A stretch of 64,000 bases of DNA from Cryptomeria japonica (taxonomy: Eukaryota > Streptophyta > Pinopsida > Cupressales > Cupressaceae), in NCBI RefSeq assembly GCF_030272615.1, contig NC_081409.1:475288573-475352572 (forward strand), written 5' to 3'. The translations under genes were made by a program, and so were the position numbers. The notes beneath the pieces were generated by a model, which did no database searches, was not told the origin of the DNA, and saw nothing but the letters and a program-made list of their open reading frames with translations. Shown in pieces: positions 1-11,186 of the stretch. Numbering within the stretch: position 1 is the first letter of the stretch; each line of letters begins with the position of its first letter.

Positions 1-1204
1 CCACAAGTGAAGCAAGTTCCTCGAACCGGTCCTCTACTCCTAGACGGTCCACTGGATTGCTGAAATCTCTCCCCACTAGGGGCCTGAGATGCTCCCTAAG
101 AAGAGTTCCATGGAAAGGTCTGCCTACTCTTCTACCATTTCCTACTCTTCTAGAACTAAGAGTTGCCACCCTACTGGCCCTGAGACTACTTTGGTCTCGG
201 CGGTTGCTGTTGACCACCCTTAGCGGGTGCTTGAGGACCCCTAAAAGGTACAGTAGTCTAGGACTGCTTCCCTCTACCTCTAGATCTACTGAAAGGATCA
301 CTCCCAATCTAAACTCTAGACTGGCCCCCATGAGCATGGCTAAGGTTCTGTTCCACCAACCTGGCTTTCACCACGGCTACCACTACTAAAGTAGGCTCAA
401 AAACCCTCACTCCTCCACTAATGCGGTCATTAAGACCCCTCAAGAAGTATTGCAAAAGCATAGCATCATCATTGCTGATCCTGACATACTGTTTGAGCTC
501 ATAGAACCTGTGCTCAAACTGGTACACTGACAACCCAAACTGGCACAGAGCATAGAACTCATCTAATCGTGACTGCCTCCACTGGGGTGAGAGAAATCAT
601 GCCCTGAACCTCTCCAAAAAGATCTCCCAAGATGTAGTGTTAATGCTCACATAGATCCTCTCCTCCTCTAATCTCCACCAAATAGAAGCGAAACTCTCAA
701 GACGTATGATCACACATCTCGCCTTGGTGTGGCTACTATAAGGATACATAGCAAAACACTAATCCAAAGTGATAAGACAAGTCTCTCCATCAAGACCGGT
801 ACCTTTACCATCAAAGAAGGAAGGATTGGACCTCATCAAGTCCCTCATGTGCCCTATGATAGCTGGATCCTGGTCCACAAGGACCTCTCTCCTTCTAGGA
901 GATCTCTCTCTCTCTCCATAATATGCTGAAGTGATTCCTCTACCTAGTCATGGATGGGTTGATCCACCTTGGGTCTGGGGCCTAGTCTAGCTAGCACCTC
1001 CTGAAACATCTGACGCAGCTCTTCCCTTTTGGGAACCTTCTCTACTAAATGTGGTTCCTCCTGATGAACTGACTAATCTCTATCCACAATCACATGAGTG
1101 GGTGGTGAGGAAGGACTATGGTGGTCAGGACCTTGACCCCTTCCTCCTCCTCTACCTCTAGTGCAGCCACCAACATGGCCATCTCCCTTGGCTTTCCTAG
1201 CCAT
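1..1204 (-). pseudogene. Tekay-like Ty3/gypsy gag remnant (element E0)
   Basis: Read on the minus strand, a gag protein can be followed from an ATG at 1204, 138 bases after the primer-binding site, to the window edge. The N-terminus is a Gly/Arg-rich stretch. The best-conserved part (309-533) contains the motifs YQFEHRFYELKQY and FLRGLNDRISGG, which I recognise as typical of plant chromovirus capsid regions. Upstream motifs such as SWEIFLERF are also present. The frame is broken by stops, mostly TAG where Gln is expected, and by at least one frameshift near 800-850. The CCHC knuckle and pol would lie beyond the left edge. This is a dead copy; the lineage call rests on gag motifs and the tRNA-Met-type primer site. 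Confidence 0.75.
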
Positions 1205-1341
1205 GACCTAACACTGCACAAGAGGAAAAAGGTTCAGATCAAAGGTAAAGAAAGACACAAGGAAGTCACATCACAAGACCTACACAAAATTTCAAGGCAA
1301 ATGGGCTCACTACAAACCCAGAGTACCCAGTGTTGAAACAT

Positions 1342-1355
1342 GGGCTCTGATACCA
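1342..1355 (-). other. Primer-binding site of E0 (initiator tRNA-Met type)
   Basis: On the minus strand this reads TGGTATCAGAGCCC, the standard plant sequence complementary to the 3' end of initiator tRNA-Met. It lies two bases inside the presumed LTR end, which on the minus strand finishes in ATTACA. The same class of site occurs in E1 at 22355. Confidence 0.85.
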
Positions 1356-1357
1356 AA

Positions 1358-2580
1358 TGTAATGCCCCGCCAGGAACCCCAAAGGAAAACCCACAAACAA
1401 GGGTGAAACAATTTTTTTTTTAAAGTATAAACATCATAAGTGCATTTACACAACATGCACAATAACACAAGCGGAACACTAACATCAAAATTCCTTAAGG
1501 GTTACCAATGAAGAATTAACTTCATAAGATAAATTCCTTAAATACAATTAATTCATCATTAACTCAGTGATCACAAGAAGCCATAAGCAAATAACAGATT
1601 ACACCATTGAAAGATTGAAAGGATACAATATAGTTCCACTTCAATAGCATGTACACATATCATAAATGAAACTGATAAATACATCCCCACATAGGATTAC
1701 ATTGCTCTTCCAATACATAGCTTCTCAATATACATATAAAGATACATCTCAACCAAATACAAGGTTACATAAGATCAATATTACAATGACCACATAGGTC
1801 TCCAAATAACAATAATCTCCAAACATGAGATGAATCATCAGCCATGAACCACAGGAACATCTGTGAAGCCAATTCTCGCATGAAGGTACAAATCCGAACA
1901 TCCGATGGGAAGTGGCACTACCACCCGACCATGTAAATCCCAAAATGGAATCACCCCACCGTGAGAGGAGATAGTTGAGGACCCTCAAACAAGCATAAGA
2001 GTGACATGGTCAAAAAAACAATACGACTCCATGACAACACCATATGACTCCACAAAATTTAGGTGACTTAACATCACAAACACTCAAGTGAACCAAATGA
2101 GAGAGTGGGATCGCATAGCTTAAGATGGATACCATGGTACAACCTCCATAGGTCCTGACTCGCTATCTTGGTAACCTCTCCCAAACCTTTGGTTCCAACT
2201 AAGACTCATGCAAGCCCTACCAGCCTTTGGTGAGGACAAGGTGGTCAATTTGCCATTCCAGACCTTCTCACAACATGATGAGCCTCAGTACAAGCACTCA
2301 CCCAGGTGTGAGGTACAATTATCTTTATTAATGTTATGAAACTACCCACTCAATCAATTCATTAGATTACTAGTTATTATTTGAATTTCATTGGGTCGTA
2401 ATGCCTACCACTTTGGGCACAACCCCCAAGTGAAAGCCACTCTCTCAAAGGACACTAAACAAACAAGGTCACTCCCCGAGGACCCTATGCCGAAGTAGAC
2501 ATCCATAAACACCACTATTAGAAACAAGTGGTCAACAAGGACATACTTACTCTTGGCTAACCATAAGGTAAAGACACTAC
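1358..2580 (-). repeat. 5' LTR of E0, outer end unresolved
   Basis: The LTR begins (plus-strand view) at TGTAATGCCCCG directly beside the primer-binding site. No second copy lies in the window, so the outer boundary and target-site duplication cannot be fixed; 2580 is a placeholder before the tandem repeat. The sequence is AT-rich and I see no convincing ORF in it. Confidence 0.55.
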
Positions 2581-2612
2581 ATGGTTACGACAATGAAGCC
2601 AACATATATCAC

Positions 2613-3324
2613 CGTACCGGGGCGCTCTCAAGTGCCCTGAGTCCAAAAAATTGTCAAAATTTGACAAACTATTTCTTCAAATCGAGGACACATATGGTTG
2701 ATCTATTTGAACCTATGGGGTCATGTGAGCCTCCTCTACAATGGCCTATCTTAGTTTTTGATGAATCAGAGCCATTTTCAATTGGTATCATTTTTCTCCT
2801 GGTGCAAAAACTATCAGTTGCATGCAATGCAAAGTTGCAAGATTGGCTAGAATTGATTTGGTTCATCGTGTGCACAATACAACATCACGAGAGCATCTGG
2901 GTGGATATTTTTATGCTATGCATGCTCCTCTCATGCATCCCAAAGTGCCAAAACGTCAAGAGTCATACCGTATCGGGGCGATCTCTCATGTGCCCTAAGT
3001 CCAAAAAACTGTCAAAATTTGACGGACTGTTTCTTCAAATCCAGGACATATATGGTCGATCTGTTTAAACTTGTGGGTTTGCGTGAGGCTCCTCTATAGT
3101 AGCCTATCTCATTTTTTGATGACTTGGAGCCATTTTCAATTGGTAGCATTTTTTCACCTGCTACAAAAACTGTTAGTTGCATGCAATGCAAAGTTGCAGG
3201 ATTGGCTAGAATTGATTCGACTCGTCATGTGCACAAATCGACGTCATGAGCGCATCCGGGTGGCAAATTTTATGCTTGGCATGCCCCTATCGTGCATCAA
3301 AAAGCATCGAAACGTCAAGAGCGA
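2613..3324. repeat. Tandem dimer of a 356-bp unit
   Basis: Two head-to-tail copies begin at 2613 and 2969. Both carry the landmarks CGTAYCGGGGCG, GTCAAAATTTGAC and GTTGCATGCAATGCAAAGTTGCA. The copies are clearly diverged, and a third copy appears to start near 3325 but loses similarity within a few bases. The unit is close to twice a nucleosomal repeat. Open frames here are incidental. Confidence 0.85.
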
Positions 3325-3429
3325 TACCCTACTAATGCAATGTACAAGTTGTTTGACAACTTTTTTGATAATTTTTTTGTCAACAATGACAATTTTTGCT
3401 CAAATTGTATCTAGTCTCAATCTATGACC

Positions 3430-3830
3430 CCTATGACCTGATAATGACTCAAATAATTCGCCATCATTATACAAGAATCAAGAATGCTCATGATTGACCT
3501 TATTACATCACATATACTCAAAATATATTCACAAAACATTGATACACAAAATAGTCACAAAACATTGTCACATATTATTCAAAAATTTGCCTCTAAATAT
3601 GGTCAAATCAGCTCTTGGCTATTTGATTATACAAAAAAATGTCTCACAAATCATCTCATGGGCTTTTATACAAAATTTAGCATATGATATGTGCGATTCA
3701 TCTCATCGCCATTTTAATATACAAAATTTGGCATGTACATATGTACAAATCAGCTCATTTCCATTTAAATATACAAAATTATGCCCCTAAACATGTAAAA
3801 ATCAGCTCATGGGCATTTATATATACAAAA
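3430..3830. repeat. AT-rich degenerate tandem repeats (about 45-55 bp period)
   Basis: A motif close to AAATCAGCTCATGGGC followed by TATATACAAAA recurs near 3604, 3648, 3694, 3746 and 3800 with irregular spacing. No coding signal is visible. Confidence 0.6.
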
Positions 3831-3984
3831 AATTAATATAGAATAATTCGTCGATGATTTATACAAAATTCTCAAAATCATTCTACTTTGAACTGTAGAA
3901 TCAATCAAGTGAGCCTTCAGGATTGGCTCTAACCCGTATTGTGTCAAGTATTGCCTCAAGGTCAGATTCACGAACTTTCTATAA

Positions 3985-6786
3985 AATATTGTTATGAGGT
4001 CTACAACAACAAGGTTAGAGAAATGAAGAATATGTTTGTGTGTTTCAAAGTCCTCGAATAACCAAACATCAAAATTCTTGATAGGGTATCTCCTAAGCCA
4101 TATTCCTATCACAACAAGAGACCCTATTGGGTACTCAATACCCTTTCCATTAATGATTGTGGTTGTCAATTTTCTTTTAGGCTAAACACAATGACACAAA
4201 TAGTAGTATGTTCCTTCTTCATTGTTCTCTTCTACAACAACTGCATACACATGACCTACATTTTATAAAGTGTTAATTAATACCAAAAATAAAGTATGAT
4301 GTACAACAAAATGAACCAAAAAGAATACTTGCAAAAAAATTAACTAAAAAAATCACCTGAATCCACTAGGTCGAATACATGGTCAAAATCCACTGATGTC
4401 TTCATCTGGCTCAATTGTAGTGCTTTGGGAATTTGACATGAATCAATGGGAACCAATGGTTTACAAGACCATTTGTCAACCCACTCTTGTGATTCAAATT
4501 CTTCCCACAAACAATACATGCATGAAGAGTAAAAACATACCATCTGTCTCATATAAATTACCAGTGAACTTGAATTTGAACTCATAAATGAGTGCATGTC
4601 ACTCGATCCTGCAATTGTACAACAATCTAGATAGTTTTCAATGTTAGATTCAGTGATCAACCAAAAATATATAAGAACCATTGATGTACCTGGACTACCT
4701 AGACCCATCGTAGACTTACACCATCGCACAATTGTTTCTGCATCTATCAACTCAGCACCACCTTCGTACTTCAATTATTCTCTAGCTAGGGCTCTTTTCA
4801 CACATGCTTTTGCACCATCGTGCTCTCCCTTACCATGTCTAGCCTCAGTGAAATTCCAAAAATGTTGTACACCGCTTGTCATATACATCCTTGTCAACCT
4901 ATAAAACATCCTTGCATTCTTGAATTGTGCGGTACAATTATCTAACCATATTAAGTGTCGGTTGTATCGTATGTTCCTTTCCCTTAAACTATCATAGAAA
5001 ACTTTAAATCATCATTGTACAAACTCTGATGAATGAGTACTATCATCACTTATGTAGAAGTGATACTCTCTTACAAACTTTCTATCCTCCTCTGTGCTAT
5101 CATCTGCATGCATGAATGCTATGTGTACAAAAATAGAAACTTGTGTAGAGTGATAATACATAGATTGCACTTCATTTTGAGGTTGTAGTGTATAGTTTTC
5201 AGCGAAATCAACGATAGAGACAATGGTGCCAAGAGGAAATGTGTCCTTACATAACTTAAATTTCTCATCTAACCATCGAGCTCTATGTGTATACATTGTG
5301 TACTCATAAACTAGTTTCTCTTGAAACATTTTCATAAATTCAGCTACACATATATCATTTTTCACTAGCTCACATCTCTTCAAATCTTTTCCATATTTAA
5401 CTCCATATGTGATTGTCTTGTATTTTCTGAAAGAAACTAGTTTTGTACCAATTTCATGTGTGCTCTCCAAATGTACGCATCTTGGTAAACATTGCAAACC
5501 ACCACATATAGCACAAGAACCTTCCAAACAAGGCATCTTATAATAAATGCAACCATCATGTCTATTACATAGCACACTTGAAATAAATTCTCTTACCGAC
5601 TTAGGAGGTGCTTGTATATTGCATTCCTACAAAACATCGTTAGTGTGCAAAGTAGAACAAATATGATAAAAAATATCATAGTGCATGGAAAATTCAATAT
5701 GCATCCTACAACAACACATGGTGCATACATGATTAATCTTAATATAAAAACATTTTTCCATTTCAAAAAATCTTTGAGAAATTCATATTTGAGGAAACTT
5801 TTGAAGGAATCTTTCATAAAATTTAGTTTGAGTCATATCCAAAAAGTGTTTTGCATGTGGCTCATGATTTGTAGACCCAATTCGCCTTCTAACAACATCT
5901 CTTTGGTTAGGCGAAACTCTTGTGTTGTCATGCCAAAAAATTTCAATTAATGTTCTTAGTGCATGAACAACAACCTTGTCTTTGCATGGTAGTCTACCCA
6001 AGAATTCCCAAAGAGAATTATTGCTAGGTTCCTCTATTTTTTCCCGCCTCTTTAATGCTTTACTTAATGTTGTTCTACTAACGTTTAATGACTTACTTGT
6101 TTTTCTTATCAAACAATCTTTTTTTATTTTCTTGCTCATTACGGTTGATGTAATGACATGTCGAGTAGCATTAAAATCTCTAGTACGTGATTTTTAACCA
6201 ATAGCTTGATATGCATCAAATAGATTTCTCACAATAGTTCTTTCATTGTTACTTTCAGATGATCTTAGGCCTAGAATTTTTATTGTCTCTCTAAAATTCA
6301 AATTTTTAATCATTTGAACAATTAATTGACATCTTGCGGTTTGATTTGAGTTTTCAAAATAGTTTTGCCATATTCTTTTAACCATTCTCCTACAAGTTTG
6401 TTCATTCATTTTATTGGGCACTGGCTTCAATATATTCTCATCAGTGTCAATTAGATACTTTGGTTTCCTACGAATGATTCTAGGAGGTGTTAACATCAGT
6501 GCATTGTGTACATTCAATTCATCAAATAGAGAAGGTGTATGTTCATCATTTAATTGTTCAATGCGGTATCTTCTTCAATTGCATTAGGTTCATACAATAA
6601 ATCAAATGTCTCTTCTTCAATTGCATTAGGTGCATTATGTTCATTTTGTAAATTGAATTGAGATGTTGAGGATGACATACCTTCTTCTCCCAATGATCTT
6701 ATGTCACGTAATTTCTTCACACGTTGCCTTTGTCTTTCCTTTTCAGCCTCTCGTTGTTCTATTGTTTCTCACTTGTTCTTTCCCAT
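3985..6786 (-). pseudogene. Broken gene of a putative DDE-transposase-like family
   Basis: Reading from an ATG at 6786 down to about 3985, conserved blocks follow in order. They are a charged N-terminus, a segment with WQNYFENSNQTARCQ (near 6400), a helix-turn-helix-like block (SKSLNVSRTTLSKALKRRE, near 6060), a Cys-rich block with CAICGGLQCLPRC (near 5500), and the motifs VDFAENYTLQPQNEVQS (near 5200), HLIWLDNC and HGKGEHDG (4800-4960). A distal block with GIEYPIGSLVV lies at 3985-4160. The Asp/Glu-bearing DFAENY, LDN and HGKGEHDG motifs recall a family of uncharacterised transposon-like proteins found in many eukaryotes; an RNase-H/DDE role is my inference. The copy is dead: TGA at codon 6, paired stops near 5010, and several frame breaks. 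A spliced intron around 4180-4340 is possible. Neighbouring repeats to the right may be its terminal sequences. Confidence 0.6.
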
Positions 6787-6803
6787 GGTTGATATCGATT
6801 GTC

Positions 6804-6988
6804 CTAAATAAAATCATATTACATATATATGTAAAAAAACGTTCATAAACAAATAAATAACCATAAATATGCATCTTATCACTATTTTTTGGAATCAAAC
6901 TATTAAACAATCACAATACTATTGACAAAACTAATAAGAACAACAATTCAATCATTTGAAATCATGCAAAAACAAAAAATTCACTTAC
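6804..6988 (-). other. Predicted 5'-UTR intron of the transposase-like gene
   Basis: The minus strand shows a strong donor (AA|GTAAGTGA at 6988) and an acceptor with a T-rich tract (TTTTATTTAG at 6804), placed 18 bases before the ATG at 6786. The donor-side sequence is repeated near 8974 and 10217 in the downstream duplicated units, supporting it as a conserved 5' end. Confidence 0.5.
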
Positions 6989-7192
6989 TTCTATGTATAA
7001 AATAGTGATAGAAGTGTATACACAGTTCCAGTGGGGCCTTCAATGACCTCAAAAATTTCTTTTGAGGCTGTTGAGGCTCTTGAGCACCTAAAAACATGTC
7101 TATGTACTGCGTACGTGCTACATTAATAACTGTGTGCACACTGTTAGTCCATAAAATGTTGGCAAGCTCAATGGTGTTTTTTTTCTCCATTC

Positions 7193-7390
7193 TCTACTAA
7201 TAAGTAGCGCGTAGGAACTCCTAAGCCTATAAAATGTTATCATAGGGTAGGGAATAATGGGCTCAGTACCTTGCACATGCTTACAAGTAATAAGTACTGC
7301 ATACGTGTTCCTACGCCTTAAGAAAGTTATGGTAGGATAGTGAACTAATAGGTTCAGTACCCCGTACGCGCTATTGGTAGTAGAAAAAAT
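7193..7390. repeat. Imperfect repeat with GCGCGTA/GTACGTG motifs
   Basis: Two diverged copies of about 105 bp (from about 7197 and 7303) share AATAAGTA, TAGGGTAG/TAGGATAG and GGCTCAGTACC/GGTTCAGTACC. The same GTAC-centred words recur at 10630-10790 on the far side of the duplicated units. Confidence 0.55.
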
Positions 7391-7394
7391 GTGA

Positions 7395-7491
7395 ATGAAA
7401 AGAGAGGGAGAGGTAGAGGGAGAGAGAGAGGGGGGGGGGAGGGAGGGAGAGGTAGAGATGGAGAGGAAAAGAGAAAAGGGAGGGAGAGGTA

Positions 7492-7565
<74 letters not shown>

Positions 7566-7788
7566 ATGGAGAGTAGGGGGAGGGAGAGAGAAGGAGGGGG
7601 AGGGAGAGATGAGGGGGGGTGGAAGGGAGGGAGGGAGAGAGGGAGAGAAGAGGGGGGAGAGAGAGAAGAAGGGATGTGGAGGAAGGGAGAGGGAGAGAGA
7701 GAGGGGGGAGAGTAGGGGGAGGGATAGAGAAGGAGGGAAGGATGGAGAGGGAGAGAGGGAGAGAGAGAGGGGGAGGGAGGGAGAGGTA

Positions 7789-7851
<63 letters not shown>

Positions 7852-7889
7852 AGGAGGGGGAGGGAGAGGAAGAGAGAGAGAGACAATAA
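7395..7889. repeat. GA-rich tract with pure (GA)n cores
   Basis: Nearly pure purine on the plus strand. Perfect GA runs lie at about 7496-7562 and 7793-7848, and GGGAGGGAG-type variants fill the rest. Long frames on both strands through it are repeat artefacts. Confidence 0.95.
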
Positions 7890-7892
7890 CAC

Positions 7893-8240
7893 AATATGAC
7901 CCCTAACAACATTTAAGGGGTCATAGGGTGTCCTAAGGGGTCATATGACACTATATTATCCCTTAGCACACTATAGGACCTATAACAACACCAAATAGTG
8001 TCCTAAGGGGTCATAGAACACCATATGACCCTTAAGAACAACATATGGTGTTGTTATGAGTCGTATGGTGTCCTGAGGGGTCATATGGCATCCTATGACC
8101 CCTTAGGATACCATATGGTGTTGTTATGGGTTGTATGGTGTCTTAAGGGATCATATGGTGTCCTAAGGGGTCACAAGACACCATATGAACTCTTAGGAAA
8201 CAATATGACCTCTAATAACACTCGAGGGGTCATATGGTGG
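7893..8240. repeat. Array of a short motif in both orientations (copy 1)
   Basis: The word GGTGTCCTAAGGGGTCATATG and variants occur at least five times forward. Its inverse (CATATGACCCCTTAGGACACC and variants) occurs several more times, giving many potential hairpins. The layout resembles subterminal repeats of cut-and-paste transposons. It lies upstream of the transposase-like gene, beyond the GA tract. Confidence 0.75.
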
Positions 8241-8448
8241 GCTAATAAAATGATATATTATTTAAAGTTATGAATATAACATCATAAAATAGAACATCGG
8301 TAGTTTAGTTTTGATATAGCTAAGTTAGACCATTGCTAGCATAAGAGAGACTCCAAGCGAACAAACAATGAGGCTTTGCTAAAAAGAAAGTGTAAGAGCT
8401 TGACCTAATCCTAAGAGTACTTCCTAAGTTCTAAAATATATGATGCTA

Positions 8449-8778
8449 TTAAATTTGTAAGGTTATAGGACTGATCTCAATTGTGACTATAGGAATTACA
8501 CACTTGATTTCTTTCATGGGTATGTATCGTTCCAAGCCTTTTGACAAGTGATGATCATCATATACTACCACTGCCATGCATACAACAAACTTTAATTTCT
8601 TTAGGTGACAGGTGTTGTATAACAACATGGGAACTCTCACATACCCACCACTATCATTCTCCAGGACATCATTTGTGTTACACTCCCTCTTTCTCTTCCT
8701 ACCAATTGTTTCCTTCTGAAAAACATATTGTAGGTACTCTGACTCATCATGTTGCTTTGTTGACACTATTTTCCACAT
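8449..8778 (-). pseudogene. Unrecognised 109-codon frame, copy 1
   Basis: I do not recognise this protein. It contains a basic cluster (GRKRKREC), the segment DVLENDSGGYVRV and a hydrophobic patch (LKFVVCMAVVVYDDHH). The same frame is retained in copy 2 at 9692-10021 with about 14 of 109 residues different. Most of those differences change the amino acid, which suggests drift rather than selection. It lies upstream (minus sense) of a splice-donor-like block shared with the transposase-like gene, so it may be a fragment of an exon captured in the repeat unit. A functional gene is unlikely. Confidence 0.35.
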
Positions 8779-9019
8779 CTGCTATGCTCATTAAAAACAC
8801 ATTCGAGAAGAATATTGCTGTAGGTTTCCTTGTTTGTCATGGTAATGCACCCGTGGTTCAATTTCAAACCCTATTCCTCCTATTCAATATACACACACAA
8901 ATCCATCAGTCAATTTTATTAGGAGAGCATACATGATAAAAATCAAAGATGAAGTTGCCGACAAGAAATAAATTCACTTACTTCTATAGAAGTGTAGACA
9001 CAGTTGTAGTGGGGTATGG

Positions 9020-9196
9020 AGGGAGGGAGGGAGAGAAGAAGATAAAGAGGGATGGGGTATGGAGGAAGGGAGAAGGGGAGAGAGGGAGAGAGAGGGATGG
9101 GGTATGGAGGAAGGGAGAAGGGGAGAGAGAGAGAGGGAGAGGGAGAGGGAGAGAGGGAGATAAGAAGGAGGGGGGAGGGAGAGGAAGAGAGAGACC
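9020..9196. repeat. GA-rich tract closing unit 1
   Basis: A purine tract with two copies of GGGATGGGGTATGGAGGAAGGGAGAAGGG-like units and short GA runs. It is related to the tract at 10255. Confidence 0.9.
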
Positions 9197-9202
9197 ATAA
9201 CA

Positions 9203-9485
9203 CAATATGACCCCTAACAACATCTAAGGGGTCATAAGGTGTCCTAAGGGGTCATATGACACTATATTATCCCTTAGCGCACCATAGGACCTATTACGAC
9301 ACCAATTATGGTGTCTCAAGGGGTCATATGGCATCCTATGACCCCTTAGGACACCATATGGTGTTGTTATGGGTTGTATGGTGTCTTAAGGGCTCATATG
9401 GTGTCCTAAGGGGTCATAAGACACCATATAACCTCTTAGGAAATAGTATAACCTCTAGTGACACCTAAGGGGTCATATGGTGGGC
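9203..9485. repeat. Array of the two-orientation motif (copy 2)
   Basis: A second copy of the GGTGTCCTAAGGGGTCATATG/inverse array, shorter than copy 1 through an internal deletion of roughly 65 bp relative to 7893-8240. Confidence 0.75.
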
Positions 9486-9691
9486 TAATAAAATGATAGA
9501 TTATTGAAAGCTATGAATATAACATCATACAATAGAACATCAATAGTTTATTTTTGATATAGCTAAGTTAGACCATTGTCAGCATAAGAGAGACTCCAAG
9601 TGAACAAACAATGAGGCTTCACTAAAAGGCAAGTGTAAGAGCTTGACCTAACCCTAAGAGTACTGCCTAAGTTCTAAAACATATGATGCTA

Positions 9692-10021
9692 TTAAATCTG
9701 CAAGTTTATAGGACTGATCTCGATTGTGACTATAATAATTACACACTTGATTTCTTTCATGTGTATGTACCATTCCAAGCCTTTTGACAAGTGATGATCA
9801 TCATATACTACCACTACCATGCATACAACAAACTTTAATTTCTTTAGGTGACATGCATTGTCTAACAACATGAGAACTCTCGCATACCCACCACTATCAT
9901 TCTCTAGGACATCATCTGTGTTACTCTCCCTCTTTCTCTTCCTACTAGTTGTTTCCTTCTGAAAAACATATTGCAAGTACTCTGACTCATCATTTTGCTT
10001 TGTTGACACTATTTTCCACAT
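9692..10021 (-). pseudogene. Unrecognised 109-codon frame, copy 2
   Basis: The partner of 8449-8778, with the same start, length and stop. The basic cluster reads SRKRKRES and the hydrophobic patch LKFVVCMVVVVYDDHH. No homologue is recognised. Retention of the open frame in two diverged copies is noteworthy but could be chance over 330 bp. Confidence 0.35.
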
Positions 10022-10254
10022 CTGCTCTACTCATTAAAAACACATTTGAGAAGAATATTGCTACAAGTTTCCTTGTTTGTCATGGTAATGCACCCGTGGT
10101 TCAATTTCAAACCCTATTACTCCTATTCAATAGACACACACAAATCCATCATATAATTTTCTTAGGAGAGCATACATGATAAAAATCAAAGAGGAAGTTG
10201 CAGACAAGAAATAAATTCACTTACTTCTATAGAAGTGCAGACATAGTTGTAGTG

Positions 10255-10424
10255 GGGTATGGAGGGAGGGAGGGAGAGAAGAAGAGAAAGAGGGATGGGG
10301 TATGGAGGAAGGGAGAAGGGGAGAGAGGGAGAGAGAGAGAGGGATGGTGTATGGAGAAAGGGAGAAGGGGAGATGGAGGGATGGGGTATGGAGGAAAGGA
10401 GAAGGGGAGAGAGGGAGGGAGAGA

Positions 10425-10461
<37 letters not shown>

Positions 10462-10462
10462 G
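10255..10462. repeat. GA-rich tract closing unit 2
   Basis: Purine-rich plus strand built from GGGATGGGGTATGGAGGAAGGG-like units, ending in (GA)n at about 10415-10462. Confidence 0.9.
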
Positions 10463-10502
10463 CACCTTGTATGCACTTGAGAGGGGAGACAATACACTTA
10501 TA

Positions 10503-10622
10503 TGTGTATATATATACTTAATATATTATATATATATACATATATATATATAAATTATATATTATTATATACATATATTTATATAAATATTATATATTAT
10601 ATATATATACAATATCATATTA
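10503..10622. repeat. TA-rich low-complexity tract
   Basis: Almost exclusively A and T with TATATA runs; frames through it are meaningless. Confidence 0.9.
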
Positions 10623-10629
10623 TACACAC

Positions 10630-10790
10630 CCAAAATTTAAACAAACTTAACGTGTATGCGCTATTTATAGTAAAAATAGCGCGTACATGCTATTTATAGT
10701 AAAAAGAGCATGTATGCGCTTCTTACACCATAAGTACCCTGTATGCACTTTTTATACCATAAGTACCCCGTACGTGCTTTTGACTGTTTA
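10630..10790. repeat. Short tandem repeats with GCGCGTAC/GTACGTGC core
   Basis: About four units of 33-36 bp carry CTATTTATAGTAAAAA or TTACACCATAAGTACCC next to a GCGTAYRTGC core. The core is shared with 7080-7390, so this may be the other flank of the same repeat family. Confidence 0.6.
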
Positions 10791-11186
10791 GGCTTGGAAA
10801 TAGGCCTGGATGACAAAGCTATGGTTTGGAAGTTTGATTTCCCTCCATTTCTCTCATTTTTAATGTGTTTTATTTTATCAACTTGGTTTATCGGCTTTGT
10901 CATCATTAGGTTTACACTTCATCAAATGGGTATTTCTATAATTGCCACCATATTTTCACCCATCTTCTGAGCTTTCTAACCATATATTTTAAAAAAAATT
11001 TGAACAATAACATATTATTATTGAATTTCTTTTACCAGTGTCTCCATAGTTCTCACAGACATAGGTGCACCATTTTTTTAATAACTTTTTATATATTTAT
11101 CCAAATTTAAAAAACTTTATAGATTATTGTAGTGCACTTGATTCTTTACAATTTTAAAAAAAATTGTATTTTCGATTTGTTTAGTG
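10791..11186. other. Unassigned AT-rich spacer
   Basis: No ORF, motif or repeat that I can support. Confidence 0.5.

Larger units (their letters stand above)
7893..10460. repeat. Large tandem duplication, about 1.24-1.31 kb per unit
   Basis: Unit 1 (7893-9202) and unit 2 (9203-10460) hold the same order of parts: motif array, AT-rich spacer, a 109-codon minus-strand frame, the TTCACTTACTTCTATAG donor-like block and a GA tract. The offset is 1243 bp over most of the length. It is 1310 bp at the left end because unit 2 lacks part of the motif array. The units differ at many sites, so the duplication is not recent. Confidence 0.9.

Noticed and set aside
1749-1988. 79-codon minus-strand frame within the E0 LTR
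   Set aside because: It lies in LTR sequence, has no recognisable motif and no second copy to compare.
2553-3068. 171-codon plus-strand frame
   Set aside because: It runs across the 356-bp tandem dimer, and its equivalent in the second unit is shorter and different. No homology is recognised.
2585-3330. CRISPR-like or other short regularly spaced repeat system
   Set aside because: The repeats here and elsewhere are long tandem units or degenerate plant repeats without regular unique spacers.
7118-7912. Long Ser/Leu/Pro and Arg/Glu/Gly frames across the GA tract on both strands
   Set aside because: They are translations of (GA)n microsatellite in different frames; the same happens at 8943-9223 and 10186-10553.
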